64,000 nt of DNA from Cryptomeria japonica (GCF_030272615.1 NC_081413.1:603942709-604006708), one strand, 5' to 3'; positions 46,950-59,738 are shown, numbered from the stretch's first letter. Numbers and translations are program-made. The notes: a model not told the origin generated them from the letters alone.

Positions 46950-49535
46950 TTGTTCAAGACCAATTGTAAGGTATCCGGTAAGTGTTGTAAAGTTGTCATT
47001 GATAGTGATAGTTCAGATAATCTTGTTTCAGAAGAGATGGTGAATAAGTTGAAATTAGAAAGATTGAAACACCCTAAGCCTTATCAGATAGCATGGATTT
47101 AGGATGATCATAAATTGTTAGTAAGTGAGGAATGTTTGCTGAAATTGAAAATTGGGAAATTATCATGATGAAGTCTTGTGTGATATATGCCTATTGGTAT
47201 TTGTCATATTTTTTTGGGTAGACCTTAGCAGTTTGATAGACGGGAAATACATGATAGGAGGAAAAATACATACACTATTATGGCCAATGGGATGAAGCAA
47301 ACCTTGTTGCCCTTTGAGGAACCTTTGAAGAGTGAATTATGTATGAATGCTAGAATCTTTTTGGTGGATGGAAGGAAATTCCTGGATGGATTGAGACATG
47401 AGAATATGTGTTTTTCCTTAGTTCCTAGAGAGACTGAGAATCCAGAACATGAAGAAGAGCAACCAGAAGAGATAAAATATTTGCTGATAGAATATGAAGA
47501 CATCATTCTAGATAATGTGCCTGATGGATTACCACCTGTGAGAAGTATCAGTCATTGCATGGACTTGGTTTCTGAAGCTATTTTACCTAACAAAGCTGCA
47601 CACCGGATGACATCTATCGAGAATGAAGAGTTGAATAGACAAGTGTAGGATATGTTGAAGAAAGGTTTGATCAAAGAAAGTATGAGCCCTTGTGTAGTAC
47701 CAACTATATTAGTACCTAAGAAGAATGGAGAATGGAGAATGTGTACCTATTCCAGAGCAATAAACACGATCATAGTGAAATACCAGTTTCCTTTGCCTAG
47801 GATGGATGACACAATGGATTGTTTGAGCAGAGGCAGGTACTTTACAAAGATAGAATTGAAGAGTAGATGTCATCGGATTAGGATTAGAGAACGAGATCAG
47901 TGAAAGACAACATTCAAGACAAATGAAGGACTGTATGAAAGGTTGGTGATGCCTTTTGGGTCAACTAATACACTGAGTACTTTCATGAGGCCGATGAATG
48001 AGGTATTGAAGAAATTATTGGGTAAGTTTGTTATTGTATATTTGGATGACATTCTAATTTTAAGTAAGACAAAAGAAGAGCATTTGTTGCATTTGAGACA
48101 AGTTTTGTAGAGATTGAGAGAATAAAAGTTGTTGATAAATCTTAAGAAATGTACTTTCATGAAGGATGAATTAGTCTATTTGGGATTTGTGATATCTAAG
48201 GATGGTGTGAATATGGACCTTGGTAAAGTAAAAGAAATTGTTGAGTGGCCTACACCGGAAAGGATTGGAGAGGTAAGATCATTTCATGGATTGGCTAGTT
48301 TCTACCGAAAGCTCATCAAAAGTTTCAGTTTAGTTTGTAACCCTATGACTGAGACAATGAGGGAAGATTAGAAGGAATTCAAGTGAACCATCAAAGCAAA
48401 GAAAAGTTTTGAACAGTTGAAGCTGAAAGTGATTGAGAAAACTGTGTTAGCTTTACCGGATTTTAATAAAGTATTTCAAGTGGATTGTGGTGGAAGTGAA
48501 ACAACAATAGGAGTAGTCTTGAGTCAAGAAGGGAGAGAAATAGCATATTTCAGTGAGAAATTGAATGATTCCCAGAGGAGATATTCAGTGTATAATCAAG
48601 AATTTTATGCCATAGTTCAAGGCTTGAAGAAGTGGAGACATTATTTGTTGCCTAAGGAGTTTGTGTTGTATATAGATCATCAAGCCTCATAGTATTTGAA
48701 CAATCAGAGTAAGTTGAATCAAAGAAATATTAGATGGGTATAATTTTTGTAGAGTTACACCTTTGTGTTGAAGCATAGAAGTGATAAATCTAATAAAGTT
48801 GCTGATGCATTGAGTAGGAGAAGGAATTTGTTGATAGAGATAAGAATAGCAGTATTAGGATTTGAGGAATTAAATACCTTGTATGATGATGCCCCGGATT
48901 TTGCAGAAACTTGGAGAGCATGTAGAGAACCGGTTATGGTGAATATAAGCAAGTGGTTGGATTAATTCATTTAGTATGGGATGTTATTGAGAGGAATAGA
49001 GTTGTGCATACCTAAGAGTTCTATGAGGGAGAATCTGATAAAGGAGAAGCATAGTGGAGGATTAGCCGGACACTTTGGTGTTGACAAAATAGTAGCATTG
49101 GTTAGTGAGAATTAATTTTGGCCCCAGATTCATAAGGTTGTTAGGAAATATGTGCAAATTTGTAGAGTTTTTCAAGTTGCAAAGGGTAGTAGCCAGAATG
49201 TGGGATTGTATAAACCTTTGATAGTACTGGTAAGACCTTGGGAGGATATAAACATGGATTTCATACTTGGATTGCCTAAAACACAAAGAGGAAATGATTC
49301 TATATTTGTGGTAGTGGATAGATTCTTGAAGATGTCTCATTTCATACCTTGTAAGAAAATATTAGATGAATTACATATAGCATACCTATTTTTAAAGGAA
49401 GTAGTGAAATTGCATGGACTACCTACCAACATAGTTTCAGACAAAGACACTAAGTTTGTTGGATATTTTTGGAGAACACTTTGGAAGAAGATGAAGATAG
49501 ATTTGAAGTTCAGTTCTACTTTTTACCCACAGACA
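46950..49535 (+). pseudogene. Gypsy pol: protease, RT, RNase H, partial integrase
   Basis: Protease: VVIDSDSSDNLVS near 46995, where the usual Asp-Ser-Gly reads Asp-Ser-Asp. RT (47650-48310): KKGLIKESMSPCVVP, VPKKNGEWRMC, FTKIELKSRCHRI (the motif A Asp is Glu), [18 protein letters not shown] intact, LVYLGFVISKDG. RNase H (48420-48830): FQVDCGGSETTIG, EIAYFSEKLN, YNQEFYAIV, HRSDKSNKVADALSR. Integrase (49020-49535): HSGGLAGHFG, a CX2C in which the second Cys is Phe, DINMDFILGLPKT, VVVDRFLKMSHFI, IVSDKDTKF, FSSTFYPQT, then truncation before the catalytic Glu region. At least eight stops. Confidence 0.8.
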
Positions 49536-50073
49536 TTTTTCTCTCTTGTATGTGTGTAAGTTGCAGGTGCGCAACTATAATTGCAGGTTTAGGCTTCATT
49601 TCTAGAGACATAAAAACCCTTTTCATCACAAATTTTTTTTGGAGGACCATGCACAACTTCAACAGGATCCCTACAACTTTTGCTCAGATTTGCAAGGAAG
49701 CTTCATCTTGACATTCTACTTCTAATTCTAGGTGCACAACTTTATCCCGCATCTCTATCTCGAGATATAATTGCTTCTTTGTCATTTCTACACTTATTAT
49801 CAATTTTCTTAATTCAACTAGTCTATTGTAAAAGAGGGTTAATTTACTTTCTTAATACTTTCCAAATTTACTGCAATTCACTTAGTATTCAATCCCTTAC
49901 CATTGGGATTGGATCTAGTGAATTCAACCCCTCTTTTAAATGTAATGTGTGTGAAAAATTGAAGGCAATCCTTTGTGAAACTTTCATCCCTCTTTTGAGG
50001 GGAGTAAAGCTTTCCACTTGATCTCTGCTAGTCACTTTTCACCATATTACAATTCCCTTTGTCATTCACACTA
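49536..50073. other. Spacer between two gypsy relics
   Basis: Starts abruptly at the integrase break. Moderately AT-rich; no domain or LTR end seen. Confidence 0.35.
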
Positions 50074-51138
50074 TCTTTGGATATAGTATTGTTTGTTATC
50101 AATAAATTTGTGAAACTTATTCCTCAGGTGGTAACATTTCTCAATGTTATTACCTAGTTGATAATGATATTGACAACAATCTTTAGGATCATGAGAAGCT
50201 AGCAATGCTTGAGAATGGTCAATTGGTTTGATGGGAGGAAGTTGCAACACATTAGCATTCATCAACATTGACATTATCTTATGCAAAGACTCAAAAAGAT
50301 GAGTTAATTCCTTTCTAAAGTATTTGGCTAAAGGGGTAGAACCTGGTGTCATGGGTGCCACTTGAATGTTGATGTTGTCATTTATCTTGATGAAACCTTT
50401 ATTGTGTTTTAACTTAATTAACAATTGTGGAGTTCTCTCATTCTTATCAATCAGAGCCATGGAATAGGATGATTCAAATTGAATCACTTGAAGATGATAA
50501 TTAAGAAGCATTACAAAGAATTGCATGAAAGAGGTAAACTCAAAAAATAGAAGCTTATCTCTAATATATTTTTGTAAATTAGTCATAAAAATTATTTAAA
50601 CATCATGATCAGGCACATGATAGGCAATTTGTGAATGTAAATGTTTATATTTACCAATAAAATTAGTCATTTTTTCTTTAACTTCTTGCTTGTATAATTA
50701 ATCAAATCAGTCAAAGTAATCTTAGGACCAATATTATTTTGAACTTATTGAATGGAAGCATTAGCCAATTATTGAAAATAAGTAATATAATAAGTGCAAA
50801 CAAATAACAATACCATTGCAAAGATTTATCTCTAAAAGTTCAAGTAAATAATTTTTCCATGAGTCTTTGATCATGCTCAAGAAATCACTACATAAGGTTT
50901 GAAAAGTCTTCACATGAGTTAAGCGGTCACCTTTTCTATTGTATAACTCCAATTGAGGAATTTCCACATGATTAGGAAGAATCACATGAACAATCTTATT
51001 AGATAGTGGGATCGCTATATCAAATATCAGAACATTGAATTTGGATTGAGTTAAAGAAGCCAATTAGTGTTGTAAGGTTGAAATAAATTGAGCTAAGTTA
51101 TTGATAGTTGCTTCGATTGATGAATTAAAATTGGACAT
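50074..51138 (-). pseudogene. Ty3/gypsy gag relic (Tat/Athila-like)
   Basis: Minus strand from MSNFNSSIEATINNLAQFIS (51138). Contains VEIPQLELYNRKGDRLTHVK and FQTLCSDF, then in shifted frames FRDKSLQWYCYL and QEVKEKMTNFIGKYK, and a 171-codon open end with DPKDCCQYHYQLGNNIEKCY and HLRNKFHKFID. This is the gag of gypsy elements of the Ogre/Athila type: the P.L..Y.G..DP..H...F block first, and a CxxHx..GHxxxxC-like motif before a K..I..LID helix at the end. No pol follows on this strand. Confidence 0.65.
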
Positions 51139-51207
51139 ATTGGATTGTGATGGAGGTTTAATATTGTCTTAAGTAAGTGGAGGTTAAGAATAGTTGGATA
51201 TTAGGGT

Positions 51208-51864
51208 TGTTAGAATGTGTTGTTGTCATTCACGTCAACATATTCATGTGTTATTGTACATAATTGGTTTGTTGCAAAGGGTTGAGTTGGTTTGGTTGCA
51301 GATGTGTTGATGTGGATTAATGGGTTTTGAGATACTTAGCTTCAGTTGTTTCAGTATGAGTTTCAATGTTTTGGAAAATGATTTAATCGAGTTATGTGAT
51401 CCAGTGTGATGGTTGGTTTTTCTGTTGATTTTGTATTGAAGAGAGTTGTAATTTCTAGATTGTATTACTCCAAAAATAATTCCTTATGTTGTGCATATTT
51501 GGATTGTTTGGGACATTCATGTGTGTCCTCAGTTTAGATGTTTCATGATTTGGAACTTCAAAAGCATATCTTTCAATTTTTTGTTGGTGTTCTTGGGCTC
51601 CAATGATGGAATAATGATGATTCTTGTTATCCAATTTGTTGTGGTTATTGTGGTGGAGTTTACATTTCTTGTTGATGTTCAGTGATCATTTTGTATGCAT
51701 TTTTTTGGTCTATGTTGATCGTGGTGTGAGTTATTGAATATTTTATTGGTTCAGTGGTATTCTTTGTGTTATACGACTTTTGGCTGACCCAATGGTTGTT
51801 GCGTGTTGCAGATGATCTTGGCATGATATTTGGTGGTGTTGTGTGTTTGAGGATTTTATTTTGG
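51208..51864 (+). repeat. Copia C 5' LTR, truncated
   Basis: Begins TGTTAGAATGTGTTGTTGTC and follows the 3' LTR (61796 on) as far as TGTGTTTGAGGATTTTATTT, after which similarity stops at 51864. Confidence 0.75.
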
Positions 51865-51909
51865 TGTACTAATTAGGCGTATCTCTAACAGATAGTAAGG
51901 CCTACTAAT

Positions 51910-53493
51910 TCGGTGCACATAAAGAATGCCAATTGGGAAAGCAAACAAGAATTTCAATCAAGAGAAAACTATATAAATCTAATGGATTATTATATCTTAT
52001 GCATACTTATTTATTTGGACCTTCTAGGGTGAGAAGCTTGCAAGGTGACATATACTTTATGTTGTTGATTGATGACTATTCTAGAATAATGTGGGTTACT
52101 TTTATAAGGGAGAAATCTGAAGCATTGGAGAAATTAAAAATATTCAGAGCTAGAGTGGAGACTGAGATAGGATTGAATCTGAAGTGTCTGAGATTTGACA
52201 AAGGAGGTGAATTCAAGTCTAGTGAGTTTAATTCTTTTTGTGAAGAGAATGGAATCAAGAGACAATTATATGCTTTGAGAACCCCTCAGCAGAATCAGGT
52301 TGTTGAAAAGAAGAACATAACTATTTTGGATGCTGCTATAACTATGATGATTGAAGGAAATGTTCCGCATATCTATTGGAGAGAAACTGTTAACATTATT
52401 GTATCTACATTCAATTTGGGGCATATAAAAGATGATAACAACAACACCCCTTATGGTTCTATGGTTTGGTCATGTTTATATAGTTAGATATTTTAGAATC
52501 TTTGGAAGCAAATATTTAATCAAAAGAGATGAGGATATAGGAAAATTTAATTCAAGATGTGATGAAGGAATATTTTTGGGATATTGTACTAAGAGAAAAT
52601 CCTACTGGTGTTACAACAAAAGACAGAGAAAGATAGCGGAAAGTGTGAATTTGAAGGCTGATGACAATCATGAGAAGCAAATTAGAGCATGTGGATATGA
52701 GTTTGATGACCAGGATGTTACGTCAATGTAAGTGCAGACTAAGAATATGAAGCAAAGTGATCCAGAAGAGATACTAATTCAAGATGATATTGTTAGCGAA
52801 GAAGTTGAAGAGACTGAAAATTAGAATATTCATAATACCCCTAGGTATGTAAGATTAAATCATTTAAAAATTCAGATTATTGGTGATAAAAATAAAGGTG
52901 TAATCACTAGGAGAAGGATTGTTTCTGAAGAGACATGTTTGATTTCTACAATTGAGCCTAAAGATGATGTTGAAGCTTGTAAAGATGAAAATTGAGTAAA
53001 AGCTATAGAAAAAGAGTTAGATCAAATAGAGAAGAACAAAACATGGGAACTTGTTCTGAGACGTAAGGACAAGAATGTGATTGGTACTAAATGGGCATTC
53101 CGAAATAAGCTGAGTGAAGATGGACAAGTTGTTAGAAATAAAGCAAGATTGGTATGTATAGGATATTCACAAATGGAAGGTATTGATTTTGAGGAGACGT
53201 TTTCTCTGGTAGCTAGAATTGAAGCTGTTAGACTATTTCTTGCATATGTCGCTCATAAAAAATTAAAGGCATATTAGATGTATGTTAAGTTATACTTTTT
53301 GAATGGTGAATTGGAAGAGGAAGTCTAAATTGAGCAACCAGATGGGTTTTCATTGATAGATGAAGAAGACATGGTATGCAGATTGAAGAAAGCACAGTAT
53401 GGACTCAAGCAAGCCCCTAGCACCTGGTACACTAGATTGGATAGGTATTTGATGAAGTTGGGATTATGAAAAGGTATTGCTGATAGAAATTTG
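51910..53493 (+). pseudogene. Copia integrase and N-terminal RT
   Basis: Integrase: CQLGKQTRISIKRK, then HTYLFGP where the usual first catalytic Asp is Tyr, FMLLIDDYSRIMWV, LRFDKGGEFKSSEF (second Asp kept) and TPQQNQVVEKKN (Glu kept). C-terminal words FGSKYLIKRDED and EGIFLGYCTKRKSY lie after a frameshift near 52485. [79 protein letters not shown]. Stops occur at 52737, 52822, 52996, 53275 and others. Element B interrupts right after IADRN. Confidence 0.8.
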
Positions 53494-54108
53494 TGTTAGG
53501 CCCAATATGGAAAGCTAATGTACTCAGTAACCCATATTGTAACTCGGTAAACCCTTTTGTTTACTCTGTTCTTCGACTGTTCTCTAATAACCTTTTCAGT
53601 GACCTCTTTGTGTCTCTGTAACAATCTTCCTTCATACATACTCTATTTTTTTCATGTTGTATAAATAGATCTCTTGAAGCGATGATCTAATTCATTACTT
53701 TGATCTTACAAACAAGATTCCTCAAATGAATAACTAAACAAAATATTTCATTGGTTAGATTGACCTTGCAATCATACATAATCTTCTAGTGCAATTTCCA
53801 ATGTAATAATGGTTAGATGTGCCTTGATCTTGTAACATGTTTTCATGTACATGTCTAGGTTCAATGTATCTAGTAACATGTTTCACTTAGTGAATATCAA
53901 CTCGGTGTGTTAACTTTACTGCTCGGTAGCCATAAAAAGATACTTGGTAAACAACTCGGTGAATACTGCATTCTATGATTGCTTTCTTCTTTAACCGACT
54001 AGACTATTCATACCGACTTCTCTGTGTTGATTCGGTAATGCTAACCGATTGGAATATATAGTATGACTTTGAATATAAAAACTAATGGAAATTTGATAAG
54101 TAGTAACA
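53494..54108 (-). repeat. Element B 3' LTR
   Basis: 615 bp, + strand starting TGTTAGGCCCAATATGG and ending AGTAACA. Shares its ends with element A LTRs but joins ATGTACT directly to CAGTAACCCATATTG. Confidence 0.85.
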
Positions 54109-54121
54109 ATCTCCCCTTTTC
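54109..54121 (-). other. Polypurine tract of element B
   Basis: Minus strand GAAAAGGGGAGAT immediately before the LTR start TGTTACTAC. Confidence 0.7.
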
Positions 54122-54465
54122 ACATTAGTTGAGATGTTTGACAAAAACTACTTTCAAAGTCATAACTCAAAAATCTATATACTTTGCAAAATGACTACAC
54201 TTGACAATATATACAATAGTCAATGAAATAGTATATGCAAATATACTCCCCTTATCATTATTATATACATAACTCAGATTTTGCATGCTCAGTTTTGTTC
54301 TGTGCTTGTGTGCTCTGATTGCTCTGTATATTTTGCTCGGTATACTCCCCTTGTATACAATACTCAAAACTGTGTTATAAAAACTATATCACTCTCCAAA
54401 TATAGTATTACTCCCCCTATGTAGTATTATAGTATTACTCCCCCTTTTTGACAAACATCAAAAAT

Positions 54466-57400
54466 TTAATTTCCATCTGGGGGTGGTAACTGATCAAAAA
54501 TAGATTTATACTTGGTTTGGGCGTCGGTGAGGGCGACTGAGAGTGAATCCTTTACACTTTCCATTAAAGAATTTTGTGCTTGAATATCAGCTAATAGTGA
54601 TATTAAGCCATCAAGAGTACTTCCCTCTTATGTAGTTGATAGGCATGTAGCTCTGTTGATCTATTCCTGTACTGATGAGAGATGAGGAAGGAATAATGTT
54701 TGAAGGGTCATTATATCCATCCTGATTTTATGCTCTTCATTCCTGAGTTCTAACTATTGAGCCATGAGCTGTTGAAGCTTGGTATAAAAATTCTGAACTG
54801 AATTAGGCTTGGTGGTCAACTTAGTTGAGAGATCGGTGATCTCTTTCTCAATTGCATCAGTTTTATTCTTGATATCTTTAATGAATAAGGAAAATGTACA
54901 AAGTTTCTAAAATAAATAAAGAATATGCTTGAGCTGAGGGGACAAATGAATATTGAATTTGACAAGCTTTACTTTTCCTATAGCTAGAGCTTTTTTTACC
55001 TCTTCAATCATCTTTGTTGTAAGCTCTTTATCTTTTAGCTTTCTTAAGTACTTAGATGCATCAACTCCAGATGTTTCTATTTGAGTAAGGAGTTCATCCA
55101 GTTGAATGTGGATGGTTGCATTAGTTGACATTGTTGCTGAAGGTAGCATTTCTGTTAGTAGTGTCTTGACCTTCTATAGTACTTTATTCTTCTTTTGAAT
55201 AGCCAATTATTTTTCCTATTCGGCCTTTTCTTTGCATAGCTCACCGAAATCAATAAGTGCTTGCCCTTTTAATTTTGAGATATCAAAATTGGGCAACACT
55301 ATCGGTTTAGTCAAATCAATTTTGAAACTATGCTTTCTCACCTTCTTCTCTTTTCCTTTGGTCAGTTGCACTAAGACAAGTGCTTATGAGGCTTGCTGAC
55401 ACTCGGTAGGTTGCTCAGTAGATGCAACACTTTGGTTGGTTCCTGTACCGTTTTAGTGTCCTTGGGTGTCTCGGTGCTAGGGGTCTCAACTATAACATTT
55501 GCAGTGCTTGACGGTGCTTGAGACGTCTGATCTTTAGTTGTATCTTCTGCTGCTTCAGACTTGTTACCTTTAGTGCCTTTTTCTGTATCCTTAGGAGCTT
55601 CGGTTGAGACAGGTGGCTTCACTGGCGAATAAGGCTGAACTTGTTCTAAAATAGATTCACTAGATACAAGTTTTGCATAGGTAGTGCCTTCAATCATTTC
55701 CTGCTTCGATGCTTCTTCATCCATAACATCTTCATCAATTTGAATAGTGTCAGCGGGGTCTTGCTTGGTAGCATCAGGACCTTGCTTGATGACATCAGGA
55801 TCTTGCTTGGTGACATCAACAATTTCAACTTGAGATTTTTCACCAACATCCTTTAGTTTGAAGATTTCCTGCCACTTGGCTTTTGTCTCATTTTCCACAT
55901 CAATGTATAGCCCATTCATCAATTTTAAGGCTCTCTGTTTGACAAGAAATTTAGAATTGTATGTTGTCAAATGCTCCTTGATTTCTGCTACAGACATATC
56001 AGTGAATAGATGGACTAGACTTCTTTCTCTTATTTGTCTCTCTGAGTCCATTGCATATTTCCATCTGTTATCAATATGTAAGTATAATTCACTCAGAAGT
56101 GACTTTCCTAGTTCTAATGGAGATAGCTGAAACTTTAGAAGTGTGCAGATGACAGCTTCTTCAATTTGTCGCTTCTCATCATTATTCCTAGTCTCATACT
56201 TAACATATCTAAATCCTGCAAATCCACCATATTCTTTAAGATTGGCACAAAAAATTTCAACACTATGAAGATTTACCTTCTTAATTTTTACAATCTGAAA
56301 TTTGTTCGCATCATCAGATTCTATATCACTAGACTCTTTTGCCAAAATGAGTCTCTGAGTAGATTTCTTATAGGTCTTGGTTACCTTGGGTAAAGTAACA
56401 CTCTTTTGTTTCTTACTCGGTGATACAGCTGATGCTCTAGTGTTGGGTCTCTTTGTTGGTGGAGTCGGTAGGGCCTTTGAAATGTCCCGTTTCTTTCTTT
56501 TCAAAACTTTACCCTTAGGAAACTTGGTACTTAATGTTATTGCTGCCTCTTGAGCTTCTGATTCCCCTTCGATAATGGCAAGAGTGCCTTTGATAGGTGT
56601 AGAGGAGGATTCTTCTCCGAATTTCTCAGATAAAACCTTTATCATTTTTGTAGCTTTTCTTGTAGCCTTGGGTACTACAATGCTCATTTTTAGTTTTTCC
56701 TTCACCTCTTCATATGTTCCATATCTTAGTTCGGTAGCATGCCTTGGCAATGATAGATAGGCATCGATTTGCTATTGTGTTATATCATAGTCAATCTCAT
56801 AACCCATTGGTGGCAAAGATTGAGTCCTTGGTTCAACAACATTCATATAACAATAATCGGTGTCTACCTCAAAACATATATCATCCTTATATTTTTCTAC
56901 CAGCTGTGGTGGAATCCTGTACCTGTTGTGCATCTTCTCTTGAAATTTGCTGAAATAGTCATCCATGATATCATTAAAGTTATCTCCCAGTTTCTTGATA
57001 AAATCATTGATTTGAAGGGTGAAGAGTTGGTGTAGCTCCCAAACTACTTTACCGACTGAGAGAAAGAACTTCTCAAAGTAGAAAAACATGCATACAAGAA
57101 GTGAACCAAACTTCAGTGTATTTGCCGAGTTGTTCTTCTTCAGCTTCCTTATTGTGTTCAAGTTCTCAAACAAGTTCTTCAGTAGCATGTCACATAAATC
57201 TACTTTCATTCCCTTCTTCACTATTTTGTAGGCCAAGTCAACTGCGGCACATGGTACACTATTTTCCCTTGCAGATTGGAAGAAACAGTAACCAATTACT
57301 CTAATTGCAAACTTGAGTTCTGCATCAGTGACATTGTTCAATTTTAGTCCTCGGTAATTAGATTCTACTCCAGTTAGACTGATTAGCTCCTTCTGTGATA

Positions 57401-57848
57401 TCATTTTTTGTGCTCGTGCATGATCATAGATAGGATACCCGGTGATCACATGAATGATTTCCTTAGTGATTTTGAATGGTTGCTCCTCTAGCCACATAAA
57501 ATCATCATGTACTTTGCTCAAGACAAACTTAACCCACTAGGGTTTGAACACACGGGGATAGGCTAGGGCTTCAGTTAATCCCTTGATTTTGATATGCTCG
57601 AATTTGCTATCCATTTTGCCATCAGTACAAAGTTCATCATATGTGTCACTAATCTCAACATGACTGACTTCCTCAACATAGCATTTGGTGAAGAATCTAA
57701 CATCTTCAACTAACAAGACTCAATCCGAGATGAGTGAAAATGCAGTTTTGTTATTTAGCTCAGAGGCGACTTTGGGAGTCAAAGAATACTTCAGCGAGGG
57801 CTTCTCCACATTTTTGACAACTATGGGATCTTGGATCTTGGATGCCAT
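54466..57848 (-). pseudogene. Element B ORF2, large protein of unknown function
   Basis: From MASKIQDPIVVKN (57848) to the TAA at 54466-54468 after DQLPPPDGN, about 1,127 codons including breaks. N-terminal domain: WLEEQPFKITKEIIHVITGY, QKELISLTGVESNYRGLKLN, FGSLLVCMFFYFEKFF, FSKFQEKMHNRYRIPP, ending YEIDYDITQ. A UAG at 56772-56774 then lies between two Gln codons (CAA TAG CAA), exactly where element A has CAG TAG CAG. After it 459 codons stay open (56750-55371): SIVVPKATRKATKMIK, basic patches, NLKEYGGFAGFRYVKY, and a Thr/Glu/Pro-rich tail with repeated KQDP and KQGP units. A C-terminal helical region follows. Private stops include TGA near 57721 and TAG near 57538. No known enzyme motif. 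Confidence 0.65.
56772..56774 (-). promoter_or_regulatory. Candidate readthrough stop codon in ORF2
   Basis: Minus strand CAA TAG CAA ATC; element A has CAG TAG CAG ATA at 32455-32457. Flanking codons differ by synonymous changes while TAG is unchanged. CAA-UAG-CAA is the core of the plant readthrough context known from tobamoviruses, and stop suppression is known for the retroelement SIRE1. The downstream YYA part of the strongest consensus is absent. Confidence 0.4.
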
Positions 57849-58386
57849 TGTAGGTTTCAGGTAAAATTTTGCAAACTAACCTTAGGGTTTACAAATGATT
57901 GACGCTTCATACTCGATAGATAATAGCAATTTGACTAGATTGGAAACCATCTTAACAATGTGAATAGATTTGATGTAAATACCTTGAAATTCGCTCTGAA
58001 TGAAGTTTGATCGCCTTGATTCGCTTTTCTGTTCTCTCTTGAAAACTTGGTGAATGAAAATGACCGCGAAAATATCTTTAAGTACTCAAAAATATCTTAT
58101 TGGGCTCCGTGCAAGTTAGGTCAAAACATTAAATGCACTCGGTTCACCTTTTACCGATTTACTCCTTTTTTTGTTTTTAACCGAGTAACCAAATTTCCTT
58201 CATTAACCGACTTGACAGGCTTCTTGTATACACCGACTTGACAGGTTTCCTGTAAAGTACTTTGATAGAATTTCAAACTAACTAATTGCATCTTAACTAT
58301 GCAGATTTTGAATTTTGTACATAATAGAATAGGAACTGTTATGATTTAACCTTTAGAGAATGCAGTCCCTTCATACCTTTTCTAAT

Positions 58387-59738
58387 TAATTTGGAATAGG
58401 TGCACCTAACTCGGTAGGTAAGGTGCTTTCTTCATCTGACATGATATCCTTCTTTTTCCAAATCATCTTGAATTTTTCTTTTATCTCTTCAGTGTCTCTT
58501 CTAGGTTGATCTTTGCAATCTCCAGCTAAATGTCCAACTTTGTGACAATGAAAACATGCCATACCAGGATTTCTCCATGATCTTCAGTTGTTCATTCCAA
58601 ACCTTATAAAATAGTTGGCACTAATATGTCCATATCTTCCACAATATTCGCACCATATCCTTGTATTGTAATCGCATGGTACTGCTACATATTATCGGTG
58701 AGGATCTATGTGAGTTCGGTAACCTCTAGTGTTTTCTCGGTGTGGATACTGCATGTAGTTCTTTTTCTTAGACCAGCACTTCTTGGTACTATGTCCATAT
58801 CTATTGCAGTTTGTACAAAACCCTTTGAATTTTGCCTTCTGATAGTTGTTAATAGACGTTGTCCTACATTGATTAGATGTGTGACCATATTTATTGCAAT
58901 TGTAACAATATCCATTGGACTTAGTGATATTTGGTTGCTTACCTTTTCTTATCTGGCATATGTTGGCAGTATGACCTTGATTTCCATAGTAGTAGCAAAT
59001 AGGCTTCTTCCTTTTGATGTTATTCCTGTTTCCAGCTTGTTTTGATGATTCTCCTCTCTTGGTAGTATGAATTCCTTTCTCGGTTGATTCTTTTCCTTTG
59101 TAACTGAGTCCTGCATCTTTGTTGGGTCTTCTTGTATTCAGTTGCTCATCCAACATCTTTGATGCTTCATAACTCTTCTTCAATGTTTCTTTGGATTAAT
59201 TCTCTGTTTCAAGTTCACCAGTCAACCTTGATACTTCAAGTTTCAATGCTTGATTTTTATCATTCTTTAGAATTGCTTCATGATGTGCATAACCTAGTTG
59301 ATCTGTCATATTTTGTTGAATACCAGTTAGCCTTATGATTTCATCATTCTTATCAGATACTAAGACTTCAAGTTGTTGTTTCTCTCTTTGTAGATCTCTT
59401 GCTTTATCCTTAGCTATCCTTAATGCATCTAGATTTTCAATCATCTGTGTATTGAAATGTTCATGTTCTCTTTTCATTGCTTTTAGTTGATCAGCCAATG
59501 CTTTATTCTTTTCTTTCAACATTCCAATCATTTCTTCAATCTCTTCAGATATACTATTCTCAGATGATGTCTCGATTTGTTCCACTAACTCTTGAGAATC
59601 TTGCAAGTCATCAAATAATCTTCTTCTTACTTTTAGAGATTTTTGCATTTGCCTTTGCATGTCTGCAATCACTTGATTTGCACGATCCATCTCTTCTTGT
59701 AGATATACAATCCTCTGAGATTGTTTATAGCCTTCCAT
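58387..59738 (-). pseudogene. Element B gag-like protein with coiled coil and zinc knuckles
   Basis: Start at MEGYKQSQRIVYLQEEMDRA (59738), end at the stop after TELGAPIPN (58387). A coiled coil of about 180 residues stays open to 59196, where a private TAA occurs after GELETEN. The rest holds five zinc-knuckle sites: CYYYGNQGHTANIC (second Cys lost), CYNCNKYGHTSNQC, CTNCNRYGHSTKKC, CEYCGRYGHISANYF (last Cys lost) and CFHCHKVGHLAGDC. The arrangement is the same as in element A. Confidence 0.7.

Larger units (their letters stand above)
44820..49535 (+). mobile_element. Ty3/gypsy chromovirus-like element, 3'-truncated
   Basis: Plus strand. LTR-like leader from 44820, PBS-like TGGTATCGAGT at 45170, gag, protease, RT, RNase H and integrase in the gypsy order. 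The element stops inside integrase at about 49535, where the reading frame and similarity end abruptly; no 3' LTR remains. Gag is split by a solo LTR at 45758. Catalytic positions are damaged in protease and RT. Confidence 0.75.
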
